Part shown: in pieces, positions 35,740-44,014 of the stretch | Position numbering within the stretch: the stretch's first letter is position 1 | How the letters are laid out: each line of letters begins with the position of its first letter | Origin: Caldisericales bacterium | Lineage (GTDB): Bacteria; Caldisericota; Caldisericia; Caldisericales; Caldisericaceae | Assembly (NCBI GenBank): GCA_015489815.1 | Contig: WFZA01000058.1 | Span: 1-64,000, forward strand | DNA length: 64,000 nucleotides | Reading direction: 5' to 3' | Program-made: the position numbers and the translations under genes | The notes under the pieces: generated by a model | Seen by the model: only the letters and a program-made list of their open reading frames with translations | Database searches by the model: none | Told to the model about the DNA's origin: nothing

Positions 35740-36852
35740 ATGGCTGATGTAATTTTAAAGAATGTTACAAAGAAGTTTGGAAATGTTATAGCTGTAAATA
35801 ATTCTAACCTCCATGTATTAGACGGTGAGTTTCTCGTATTATTAGGTCCATCAGGATGCGGAAAAACCACGACATTAAGGCTAATAGCAGGGCTGGAAGA
35901 GCCTACAAGCGGTGAGATATACATTGGTGATAAGCTAGTAAACGATGTACCACCAAAAGATCGTAATATCGCTATGGTTTTTCAGAATTACGCTCTTTAC
36001 CCGCACATGAATGTTTATCAGAACATCTCTTTTGGTTTAAGGCTCAGAAAGTTTCCAAAAGACGAAATTGATAGAAGAGTAAAACAGGCTGCAGCAATGC
36101 TTGGCCTTGAAAACTTGCTTGATAGAAAACCTAAGGAGCTTTCTGGCGGTCAAAGGCAAAGGGTTGCACTTGCAAGAGCGATAGTCCGTGACCCTCAAGT
36201 TTACTTAATGGATGAACCTTTATCCAACCTTGATGCAAAGTTAAGAGTTCAGACGCGAGGGGAATTAATCAAACTTCACAAAAGGCTTGGCGTTACTACA
36301 ATTTATGTTACACATGACCAGGTAGAAGCAATGACACTTGGGGACAGAATTGTGGTTATGAATAAAGGTGTTATCCAGCAGGTTGGTAAGCCAAAAGAGG
36401 TTTACGATAACCCTGTAAACAAGTTTGTTGCCGGATTTGTTGGAACGCCTCCTATGAACTTCATAGATGTTAAAATTTCAAAGGAAGGTAACGATTACTT
36501 TGCAACTTCAGAACACTTTAAGATCAAGTTGCTTCCTGAGCAGGGTAAAAAACTTGAAGAGGTAGGCTACATAGGTAAGGATATGATAATGGGCATAAGG
36601 CCGAAAGATTTCTATGATGAACCTGAAATTGGTCAGACTGGAAAAGAAAGAATGGAGCCCATTACCATTACGGTGGACTTCATAGAAATGATGGGTTCTG
36701 AAACATTTATTCACTTTAAACTTGGAGATAGCGTTTCGGTTGCAAGAGTGAGTGCAGCAAGAGATTATTCAATTGGAGATAATGTAAAACTTTACATAGA
36801 TATTAGATATATTCACCTCTTTGATAAGGAGACTGAAAAGACGGTTATTTAA
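35740..36852 (+). CDS. MsmX/UgpC-type sugar ABC transporter ATPase
   Basis: About 370 aa, the size of the shared ATPases for sugar ABC importers. Walker A is GPSGCGKTT, followed by Q-loop MVFQNYALYPHMNVYQN, signature LSGGQRQRVALARA and Walker B LMDEPLSNLDAKLR. The H-loop is TIYVTHDQVEAMT. A C-terminal TOBE regulatory domain occupies about 240-370. It likely energises several maltodextrin/sugar permeases encoded elsewhere; no permease is adjacent. The ATG at 35740 is chosen because AAGGAG precedes it by 6 nt and the promoter lies just upstream. It diverges from the glycogen operon. Confidence 0.93.
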   Translation: MADVILKNVTKKFGNVIAVNNSNLHVLDGEFLVLLGPSGCGKTTTLRLIAGLEEPTSGEIYIGDKLVNDVPPKDRNIAMVFQNYALYPHMNVYQNISFGLRLRKFPKDEIDRRVKQAAAMLGLENLLDRKPKELSGGQRQRVALARAIVRDPQVYLMDEPLSNLDAKLRVQTRGELIKLHKRLGVTTIYVTHDQVEAMTLGDRIVVMNKGVIQQVGKPKEVYDNPVNKFVAGFVGTPPMNFIDVKISKEGNDYFATSEHFKIKLLPEQGKKLEEVGYIGKDMIMGIRPKDFYDEPEIGQTGKERMEPITITVDFIEMMGSETFIHFKLGDSVSVARVSAARDYSIGDNVKLYIDIRYIHLFDKETEKTVI

Positions 36853-37133
36853 TGCAAATTGGCATTTGTACTGTAAGGCTTGGAATACCTGACACTTTCT
36901 CCCTAAAGGATAAACGCCAGGTATGTTCAAGCCTTTTTTTAAAAATAAGACAGAATTTTAATGTTGCCGTAGCCGAGGTTGAGGACCAGGATTCGTTTCG
37001 TAAGTCTACGGTAGTGATTGTATCTGTAAATACACATACAAAGGACTTGAATAGAACTCTCTCTAAAGTCATAGAATTTATTGAGAAGGACTTTCGTGTC
37101 TTAATAGAAAATTATTCTATTGAAATTATTTAA
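36852..37133 (+). CDS. ylxP: YlxP-like protein (DUF503)
   Basis: A 93-aa DUF503/YlxP-family protein, small and ferredoxin-like in fold. The family signature is visible from the start: IGICTVRLGIPDTFSLKDKR, then NVAVAEVEDQDSFR. In many bacteria ylxP lies in the nusA-infB-rbfA operon and its role is unknown. Here it follows the sugar ATPase with a 1-bp TAATG overlap, an unusual place. A strong terminator begins right at its stop codon. Confidence 0.88.
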   Translation: MQIGICTVRLGIPDTFSLKDKRQVCSSLFLKIRQNFNVAVAEVEDQDSFRKSTVVIVSVNTHTKDLNRTLSKVIEFIEKDFRVLIENYSIEII

Positions 37134-37170
37134 GGCAGCGAGATCTCGCTGCCTTTTGGTATTTTTTGAT
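37134..37170 (+). terminator. Intrinsic terminator after ylxP
   Basis: A perfect 10-bp palindrome GGCAGCGAGA / TCTCGCTGCC (37134-37153) followed by TTTTGGTATTTTTT. It separates the sugar ATPase-ylxP unit from the convergent xanthine dehydrogenase genes and may also stop the minus-strand transcript. Confidence 0.85.
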
Positions 37171-37184
37171 TGGCCTATAAGTTT

Positions 37185-39527
37185 TTATTCAGGATCTACA
37201 GGTTCCAGTTTCTTTTCTTTAGACTTTCTTATTGCTTCTAATACACGCTCAGGTGTGTACGGTGAGCGATGTAATCTAATTCCAAGCGCATCGTGTAGTG
37301 CGTTTCCAATTGCAGGAATTGGGCCATTGATGTTAATCTCTGCAACGGATTTTGCTCCATAGGGGCCTGTAGGTTCGTATGTTTCTGCAAGAATTACTTT
37401 AATTTCTGGTAAGTCTCTCGTCGAAGGAATCTTATAGTCCATAAAGTTTGGATTTGTCATTCTACCAGATGGAGTAAAGTGATATTCTTCTGTAAGTGCA
37501 TAACCGATGCCATTAACCAGAGCACCGATAATTTGCCCTTTTACGAGATTTGGATTTATTGGAACTCCGCAATCTACTGCAGCCACATACTTTATTGGCT
37601 TAATCTCACCTGTTTCTTCGTCTACTTCTATTTCAACGAAGTGTACTGCAAATGGAGGAGGGGAATAAGGAGAAACAAAAGATCCAGTCGCACCTATTTG
37701 ATGCTGGTTCTTCACATATAAAGTATCATATGCAATTTCAGACAGTGTAATGCTCTTTCCACTCTTTGGGCTGATAACTTTACCATTTTCTAAGATGTAA
37801 TCTTTTGAGTCAGGTTCCCCAAACTTTTCTCTTGCAACTTCGAGAATTTGTTCTCTTACTTTAAGTGCAGCTTTTAGTACTGCTCCGCCAGAAACAAAGG
37901 TACCGCTCGATGCGTATGCACCTACATCAAATGGGGTAAGATCTGTGTCTGAAGCGTATACGATTACCTGTTCTGGTTTTATACCCAGTGTTTCTGCAAC
38001 TATTTGTGCTGCTACTGTGTCGAGTCCCGTTCCGATGTCCGTTCCGCCGTATAACAGGTTAAAGGAGCCGTCTTCGTTCATTTTTAAAGTTGCTGCACCC
38101 ATGTCTATTAATGGTATTCCAGAGCCCTGCATGTGCATCGACATACCTACTCCACGCACTTTGCTTCCGTTTCTTTTTGGCCTTCCGTATTTCTCGAACC
38201 AGCCTATTTCTTTTGCACCCTTTTCCAATAACTCGTCAAGTGCACAACTCTGAATGTATTGTGTTACACCTTCCCTGCCTTCACCAAGTGCTCTAAATAT
38301 AGGTGAGGTCTCTCCTGCTTTTATGTGGTTTTTCTTTCTTAGTTCCCAGGGATCCATTCCGAGTTTCTCAGCTACCATGTCGATTGCCTGCTCAAGTGCT
38401 GCATATCCCTGTGTTGCACCGTATCCTCTATAAGCGCCTGCCACCGGCATATTTGTGTATACGATATCGGAAATGAACTCTACATTTTCTGCCTTATTAT
38501 ACAATGGAAGCGTTTTCGAGCCAGCATTTGACGCAACTGTAAGTCCATGGGTTCCGTATGCACCTGTGTTGCTCAAGGCGTACAAACTGATTGCGTGCAG
38601 CATGCCGTCTTTTTTTGCCCCAATTTTTACCTTTACTTTAAATGGATGACGGGTTCTTGCTGAAATAAATTCTTCTTCTCTTGTGTAGAGAATTCTTGCA
38701 GGCCTGCCTGTTTTAAGTGTTACAAAGGAGCAGATTTCCTCAAGAATAATTTCCTGTTTTGTGCCAAATCCACCACCGATGCGTGGCTTAATTACGCGTA
38801 TTTTTTGCACTGGAATTTGTAATGCCTGTGCCACAATTCTTCTTACATGGAATGGTACCTGCGTGGATGTACGAATTACGAGCCTTCCATATTCGTCAAG
38901 ATAGGTAATTGTTACATGGGGCTCAATTGGTGTGTGTTGTGCATACTGCGTTTCAAATGTTTCCTCTACGACTACATCAGATTCTTTAAATCCCTTCTCT
39001 ATGTCGCCTACTCTGATGTCTATGTGTGCTGCAAGATTCTTTTTTGGATCGTATGCGCCCGTTATCCATGGTTCATCGTGGATTATAGGTGCACCCTCTT
39101 TCATTGATTCCTCGGGATCTAAAATTGCAGGAAGCACTTTATATTTAACCTTGATAAGTTTTAGAGCTTCTGTAGCCTGTTCTTCTGTCTCTGCCGCAAC
39201 GGCTGCTACTCTGTCCCCTACGAATTTTACTTTCTCGTTAAACATCCAGGTGTCGTAGGGGGACGGTTCTGGCCATCCCTGTCCTGCCGTCGTGTGTGGT
39301 ATATGTGGTGTATTTTTATAAGTCAATACCATTTTAACCCCAGGGTATTTTTCTGCTTCGCTTGTATCTATATCTTCTATGATTGCATGTGCGTGGGGGG
39401 AATATAAAAGTTTGATCTGCAGCGTGTTGGGAAAACTTACATCGTCCACAAACATTGGTTGTCCTGTTGCAAGGGACAATGCGTCAATCTTCTTGGTGTC
39501 TTTGCCAATGCTTTTAAAATTACTCAT
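37185..39527 (-). CDS. xdhA: Xanthine dehydrogenase, molybdopterin subunit
   Basis: A 780-aa molybdenum hydroxylase large subunit. The N-terminal hammerhead domain (about 1-130) is followed by molybdopterin-binding segments such as PRIGGGFGTKQEI and AGAYRGYGATQGYAALE. Near the C-terminus GAKSVAEINING carries the catalytic Glu. With the FAD and 2Fe-2S subunits it oxidises hypoxanthine to xanthine and possibly xanthine to urate. The exact substrate, and whether the enzyme is selenium-dependent, cannot be read from sequence. It overlaps the FeS subunit by 8 bp. Its gene order FAD-FeS-Mo is typical. Confidence 0.93.
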   Translation of the reverse strand: MSNFKSIGKDTKKIDALSLATGQPMFVDDVSFPNTLQIKLLYSPHAHAIIEDIDTSEAEKYPGVKMVLTYKNTPHIPHTTAGQGWPEPSPYDTWMFNEKVKFVGDRVAAVAAETEEQATEALKLIKVKYKVLPAILDPEESMKEGAPIIHDEPWITGAYDPKKNLAAHIDIRVGDIEKGFKESDVVVEETFETQYAQHTPIEPHVTITYLDEYGRLVIRTSTQVPFHVRRIVAQALQIPVQKIRVIKPRIGGGFGTKQEIILEEICSFVTLKTGRPARILYTREEEFISARTRHPFKVKVKIGAKKDGMLHAISLYALSNTGAYGTHGLTVASNAGSKTLPLYNKAENVEFISDIVYTNMPVAGAYRGYGATQGYAALEQAIDMVAEKLGMDPWELRKKNHIKAGETSPIFRALGEGREGVTQYIQSCALDELLEKGAKEIGWFEKYGRPKRNGSKVRGVGMSMHMQGSGIPLIDMGAATLKMNEDGSFNLLYGGTDIGTGLDTVAAQIVAETLGIKPEQVIVYASDTDLTPFDVGAYASSGTFVSGGAVLKAALKVREQILEVAREKFGEPDSKDYILENGKVISPKSGKSITLSEIAYDTLYVKNQHQIGATGSFVSPYSPPPFAVHFVEIEVDEETGEIKPIKYVAAVDCGVPINPNLVKGQIIGALVNGIGYALTEEYHFTPSGRMTNPNFMDYKIPSTRDLPEIKVILAETYEPTGPYGAKSVAEININGPIPAIGNALHDALGIRLHRSPYTPERVLEAIRKSKEKKLEPVDPE

Positions 39528-39993
39528 CTTTCCCCTCCTTTAAAAGTTTTACTGCGAACTTTACTGCTTCTACTTGCTGGACATATCCAGTACATCTACA
39601 TAAGTTTCCGTCCAGTGCTTTTTTGATGTCTTCATCTGTTGGATTCGGGTTTTTCTTTAAAAGAGCATATGCGGAAAGTATAGTTCCTGGAGTGCAAAAT
39701 CCACATTGGACGGCGCCAACATCTACAAATGCTTTTTGCAACGGATGCGGGTTATTTAGGTCGCCAATCCCTTTTATAGTTGTTATATGCTTTCCATTTA
39801 CTTTTGCAGCAAGGATTGTGCAGCTTGTATGTGGCTCTCCGTCAATAAGGACTGTACATGCACCGCAGGTGCCCAAATAACAATTTCCTTTTATTTCAGA
39901 GTGTCCGTTCCTCCTTAAAACATCTAATAATACTTCACCAGGATGAATTTCGTATTCTTCCTCTTTGCCGTTTATTATGTATTTTACCTTCAT
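39520..39993 (-). CDS. xdhC: Xanthine dehydrogenase, 2Fe-2S subunit
   Basis: A 157-aa small subunit with both iron-sulfur clusters of the XDH family. The plant-ferredoxin-type site is Cys38, 43, 46 and 58 (CYLGTCGAC, SCTI). The second site is Cys97, 100, 132 and 134 (CGFCTPG, LCRCTGY). It passes electrons from molybdenum to FAD. It overlaps the FAD subunit by 4 bp and the large subunit by 8 bp. Confidence 0.96.
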   Translation of the reverse strand: MKVKYIINGKEEEYEIHPGEVLLDVLRRNGHSEIKGNCYLGTCGACTVLIDGEPHTSCTILAAKVNGKHITTIKGIGDLNNPHPLQKAFVDVGAVQCGFCTPGTILSAYALLKKNPNPTDEDIKKALDGNLCRCTGYVQQVEAVKFAVKLLKEGKDE

Positions 39994-40847
39994 TTTGCTG
40001 CCTCCAATGCTTCTAATAAAATTCTCTTTGCATATATATGTGAAAGATTTTTACGATATTCTTCTGTCGTTCTCGTGTCTGTGCCAACTTCTATGTGCTC
40101 TTCCACAAATTTGCCGAATTCCTCTGCGAGATCTTCTGAAAGCTCTCTGCCTTTGAGAAATTCACCAGCTCCCTGCATCAAGTATGCTGGTTTTGGCCTT
40201 GAGCCTGCAGCTACTCTCGCAGATGTTATCATTTTTCCTTCCGTTTTTAGCAGCGTTGCCATGTTGAACAGTGCAATGTCAGTTGCGTTTCTTACATAAC
40301 GCTTCATTGAAAAGAAATAATCTTTTGGATATTTCTCAAGGATTACTTCTTTTATAATTCTTTCCTTGAGTAGTCTTTTGAAGTTCTCTTTGTAGAAGTC
40401 GTTTATAGAGACGATTTCGTCCCATTCACCGTCCGAAAGCACGATTTTTCCATTAAGCCCGTATAAAAGTGTTACAATGTCTGAATACGGCTCTCTTTTT
40501 CCAAGCGAACCGCCTACTGTAATTTGATTTCTTAATAGTTCTGTTGCAATCTCTGGCAATACAGAGTGTACACAGCCACCCATATAGTCTTTAATCAGGT
40601 CAGATTCAATAAGATTAGTAATAGTAGTCATCGCTCCTATTTTGATTCCTTCAGAGGAATCTTTTACATACGAAAGATTTAAATTGTCTAAGAAAATCAG
40701 AAATTTAATTCTTGGATTGGGAAATACAGAAATGTCCAATCCTCCACCTACTACTTCTGCTAAGTCTCCATGTGAACGAAGAATGTCTACTGTTTCCTTA
40801 ATTGTTTGAGGATAATAGACTTCTTCGATTCCTTTTAGTTTTAACAT
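39990..40847 (-). CDS. xdhB: Xanthine dehydrogenase, FAD subunit
   Basis: A 285-aa FAD-binding subunit of the CO-dehydrogenase/XDH medium-subunit type. FAD contacts include VVGGGLDISVFPNP near residue 38 and the TVGGSLGKREPYSDIVTLL segment around 112-130. It transfers electrons to NAD+ or another acceptor. First gene of the minus-strand xdh operon, with GGAGAGGAGGGC as ribosome site. It is divergent from ssnA across 88 bp of overlapping promoters. Confidence 0.95.
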   Translation of the reverse strand: MLKLKGIEEVYYPQTIKETVDILRSHGDLAEVVGGGLDISVFPNPRIKFLIFLDNLNLSYVKDSSEGIKIGAMTTITNLIESDLIKDYMGGCVHSVLPEIATELLRNQITVGGSLGKREPYSDIVTLLYGLNGKIVLSDGEWDEIVSINDFYKENFKRLLKERIIKEVILEKYPKDYFFSMKRYVRNATDIALFNMATLLKTEGKMITSARVAAGSRPKPAYLMQGAGEFLKGRELSEDLAEEFGKFVEEHIEVGTDTRTTEEYRKNLSHIYAKRILLEALEAAK

Positions 40848-40898
40848 GAGCCCTCCTCTCCTTATTCGTATTTGTTTCTATTTTAAGATGTTTTGATT

Positions 40899-40926
40899 AT
40901 GATATAATAATACAAAAAATAGTCAA
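40899..40926 (-). promoter_or_regulatory. Promoter of the xdh operon
   Basis: On the minus strand TTGACT (40926-40921), 16 bp, TATCAT (40904-40899). The -10 box shares bases with the plus-strand TATAAT at 40903-40908, and the -35 box touches the ssnA ribosome site, so the two directions probably compete. Confidence 0.6.
40903..40908 (+). promoter_or_regulatory. -10 box of the ssnA operon
   Basis: A perfect TATAAT with only a poor -35 (TTTTAA, 40881-40886, 16 bp away), suggesting a need for an activator or mutual control with the xdh promoter. The start point would be near 40915 and AAGGAGG follows at 40925-40931. Confidence 0.5.
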
Positions 40927-40935
40927 GGAGGCGCA

Positions 40936-42285
40936 ATGAAGATAATAGGCAATGCATCAATTTTAACTCTCGGTAAAAAGGGATTTATAAGCGACGGAGC
41001 AATCCTGATTGATGGAGAAGTAATCAAACAGATAGGTACAACTGAAGACCTCAAAAACAAATTTCCTGATGCGGAATTTATTGATGCTCAGCACAGGCTT
41101 GTTATGCCAGGATTCCTTAATGCACACATGCATCTTTACAGTACATTCGCAAGGGGAATGGCGTTGAAAGGAGAACCACCGAAGACATTTGGAGAAATTT
41201 TGAAAAAGCTCTGGTGGAAATTGGATAAAAATTTAACTACTAAAGAGGAAATATACTACAGCGCGGTTGTTCCTCTGATTGAGGGGATTAAAACAGGTAC
41301 CACTGCAATACTGGATCACCATGCGTCATTTGGACTAATAGACGGAAGCCTTGATATAATTGAGAAAGCAGTCCTTGATACGGGGGTGCGTGCAGCGCTT
41401 TGCTATGAAACTTCCGACCGCTGGGGAAAAGAAGCGCGCGATGCATCTATTCGTGAAAATGTGAGATTTATCCGCAAAAAACAGGCAAATACGGGGGCCG
41501 AACCTGAAACACTTACTGCCGCAACTTTTGGAATGCATGCATCTCTTACCCTGTCTGATGAAACTCTTGAAATTGCAAAGGGCGAGGCGGATTCTTTGGG
41601 CGTAGGTTTTCACATTCATGTTGCAGAAGGTGAAGAAGATGTAGAAGATTCTTTAAAAAAGAGTGGCGTAAGAGTCGTAGAAAGATTACAGAAATTCGGC
41701 ATTCTTGGTGATAAAACACTTGCCATTCACTGCATACATATAAATGAAAAAGAAATAGATATTTTAAAAGAAACGAATACAATGGTGGTGCACAATCCTG
41801 AATCAAATATGAATAATGCTGTAGGTGTTGCACCAATACTTGAATTCTTTAAGAAAGGCATTCTTACAGGTATAGGAACTGACGGCTATACGCCTTCAAT
41901 GTTTGAGTCCGTAAAAGTTGCGTATGTACTGCCAAAACTCCACTACGGCGATCCACGAGTTGGCGGAAGCGAATCGCAAAAAATGCTGTTTGAAAATAAC
42001 AGAAAAATCTTTGCAAAGTTTTTCAACAGGCCTGTTGGCATAATCGAAGAAGGTGCTTTTGCGGATATTATAATCCTTGATTACTTCCCACCTACTCCAT
42101 TCAATGAAAACAATGCATTTTACCATCTTATTTTTGGAATGAGGGATAATATGGTGAATACGACCATAATCAATGGAAAGGTCGTTATGAAAGATCATAA
42201 GCTTACAGAAATAAACGAGGAAGAAATTATGGCAAAGGCAAGGGAAGTTTCAAAGAAATTCTGGGAGAAAATGGAAAATGAATAG
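40936..42285 (+). CDS. ssnA: SsnA-like amidohydrolase/aminohydrolase
   Basis: A 449-aa amidohydrolase-superfamily protein close to SsnA and related purine/triazine deaminases. The metal site has HMH at residues 64-66 (LNAHMHLYST), with further His in HIHVAEG and HCIHIN and the Asp in GIGTDGY. The usual reaction is hydrolytic deamination of a purine-like ring, for example guanine to xanthine. SsnA itself belongs to the E. coli purine catabolic set with XdhD, HyuA, YgeW, YgeY and ArcC, most of which follow here. It overlaps ade by 8 bp. Confidence 0.88.
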   Translation: MKIIGNASILTLGKKGFISDGAILIDGEVIKQIGTTEDLKNKFPDAEFIDAQHRLVMPGFLNAHMHLYSTFARGMALKGEPPKTFGEILKKLWWKLDKNLTTKEEIYYSAVVPLIEGIKTGTTAILDHHASFGLIDGSLDIIEKAVLDTGVRAALCYETSDRWGKEARDASIRENVRFIRKKQANTGAEPETLTAATFGMHASLTLSDETLEIAKGEADSLGVGFHIHVAEGEEDVEDSLKKSGVRVVERLQKFGILGDKTLAIHCIHINEKEIDILKETNTMVVHNPESNMNNAVGVAPILEFFKKGILTGIGTDGYTPSMFESVKVAYVLPKLHYGDPRVGGSESQKMLFENNRKIFAKFFNRPVGIIEEGAFADIIILDYFPPTPFNENNAFYHLIFGMRDNMVNTTIINGKVVMKDHKLTEINEEEIMAKAREVSKKFWEKMENE

Positions 42286-44014
42286 AAAGTTTTCTCGAAA
42301 AGAGCTCGAAGAAATTATTGATGCAGCCAGAGGGCTTAGAAAAGCAGACTTGTTAATTAAAAACGGAAGGGTTGTAAATGTATTTAACGAAACTATAGAA
42401 GAAAAGGATGTATTGATTCATAAGGGCATTGTTGTAGGAGTAGGAAAGTACGATGATGCAGAAGTAATTGTTGATGCTAATGGGCGTTTTGTTGCTCCAG
42501 GTTTTACTGACGCTCATATGCACATTGAAAGCACGATGTCTATCCCGCCGGAATTTGCAAAAGCAGTAATCCCTCTTGGTACGACTACTGCTGTAGTGGA
42601 TCCTCACGAAATTGCAAATGTTGCAGGCATTCCAGGTATCCAGTTTATGATTAATTCTTCTGAAAACCTTCCTATGGACATTTATTTTATGCTTTCGAGT
42701 TGCGTACCTGCGACTCCACTTGAAACATCTGGTGCGCATTTGTATGCAGAGGACCTTGCTATTTTTAAAGATAATCCGCGTGTTTTGGGCCTTGCAGAAA
42801 TGATGAACTATCCAGGGCTGCTTGCAAAAGTGCCTGAGGTGCTGGATAAAATTGCAAAGTTTAGAGATATGATCATCGACGGCCATGCGCCTGGACTCAG
42901 CGGAAAAGATTTAAATGCATATCTTGCTGCAGGTGTTATGGCTGATCACGAATGTACAGTTCCAGATGAAGCAAACGAAAAGCTCTCTAAAGGTATGTGG
43001 ATTATGATGCGTGAAGGTTCTCTTACACGCGATGTTTTACGGCTTTTGCCTATATTGAATGACCATACGAAGCACAGGATTATGCTGGCGACTGATGATA
43101 AACATCCGGAGGATCTTGTCCATGAAGGGCACATAAATTTTGCGATTTCGCTTCTACTGAACAATGGAGTTTCACTTCCTGTTGCTGTCCGTCTTGCCAC
43201 GCTAAACTCTGCAAATTTCTTCGGATTTAAGCGTAAGGGTGGCATTGCACCTGGATACGATGCAGACCTCGTAATTTTTAAAGATATTCTAAGAATTGAA
43301 AAAGTATACAAGGACGGAGTGCTTGTTGCTGAAAATGGAAAACCCCTGTTTGAGTTTAAAGGAGAGTTACACGACGATGCCGTTAAGAACACGATAAATA
43401 TTAAACCTGTTACTTTTGAGAAACTTCGTGTTCCTGTTGAAAAAGGGAAGATAAGGGTAATAGGCATACATCCTGACACAATTTTGACGGACGAACTTCT
43501 TTATGAACCTAAAGTTGAAAATGGAGTTGTCGTTTCTGATGCTGAAAGGGATATTATAAAGATTGCCGTCGTTGAAAGACATAAAGCAACGGGAAATGTA
43601 GGTATAGGATTTATTCACGGTCTTGGATTGAAAAAAGGTGCTTTTGCAACTTCTGTTGCGCACGACTCTCACAATATTATCGTTGCTGGTGAAAATGATA
43701 AAGACATGCTACTTGCTATTGCGCAAATAGAGGCAATGGGTGGTGGCATTGCTATTGCAAAAGACGGAAAGATTTTAGGCAGTTTAGCATTGCCGTACGG
43801 AGGGCTTATGACGAACAGGCCTATCACTGAAACCTCAGAAATTTTAATAAACCTCCACAAGATTGCAAAAGAGGAAAATGAAGCATCCGTGTCTGACCCG
43901 TTTATGACGCTGGCATTTATGAGTCTTCCTGTGATACCGAAGTTAAAAATTACAGACAAAGGACTCGTTGATGTAGATAAATTTGACTTTGTTCCTTTAT
44001 TTAAGGAGGAGTAA
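42278..44014 (+). CDS. ade: Adenine deaminase
   Basis: A 578-aa adenine deaminase of the amidohydrolase superfamily, converting adenine to hypoxanthine and ammonia. The family signature DAHMHIESTMSIPPEFAKAV supplies metal-binding His residues, DPHEIANVAG is typical, and the C-terminal half contains GHGLGLKKGA-like and MGGGIAIAKDGK stretches of the AdeC type. It feeds hypoxanthine to the neighbouring xanthine dehydrogenase. It overlaps ssnA by 8 bp and hyuA by 1 bp. Confidence 0.95.
   Translation: MNRKFSRKELEEIIDAARGLRKADLLIKNGRVVNVFNETIEEKDVLIHKGIVVGVGKYDDAEVIVDANGRFVAPGFTDAHMHIESTMSIPPEFAKAVIPLGTTTAVVDPHEIANVAGIPGIQFMINSSENLPMDIYFMLSSCVPATPLETSGAHLYAEDLAIFKDNPRVLGLAEMMNYPGLLAKVPEVLDKIAKFRDMIIDGHAPGLSGKDLNAYLAAGVMADHECTVPDEANEKLSKGMWIMMREGSLTRDVLRLLPILNDHTKHRIMLATDDKHPEDLVHEGHINFAISLLLNNGVSLPVAVRLATLNSANFFGFKRKGGIAPGYDADLVIFKDILRIEKVYKDGVLVAENGKPLFEFKGELHDDAVKNTINIKPVTFEKLRVPVEKGKIRVIGIHPDTILTDELLYEPKVENGVVVSDAERDIIKIAVVERHKATGNVGIGFIHGLGLKKGAFATSVAHDSHNIIVAGENDKDMLLAIAQIEAMGGGIAIAKDGKILGSLALPYGGLMTNRPITETSEILINLHKIAKEENEASVSDPFMTLAFMSLPVIPKLKITDKGLVDVDKFDFVPLFKEE

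Noticed and set aside
41336-42198. Several minus-strand open frames opposite ssnA
   Set aside because: They lack ribosome sites and motifs, and ssnA is well conserved on the plus strand.
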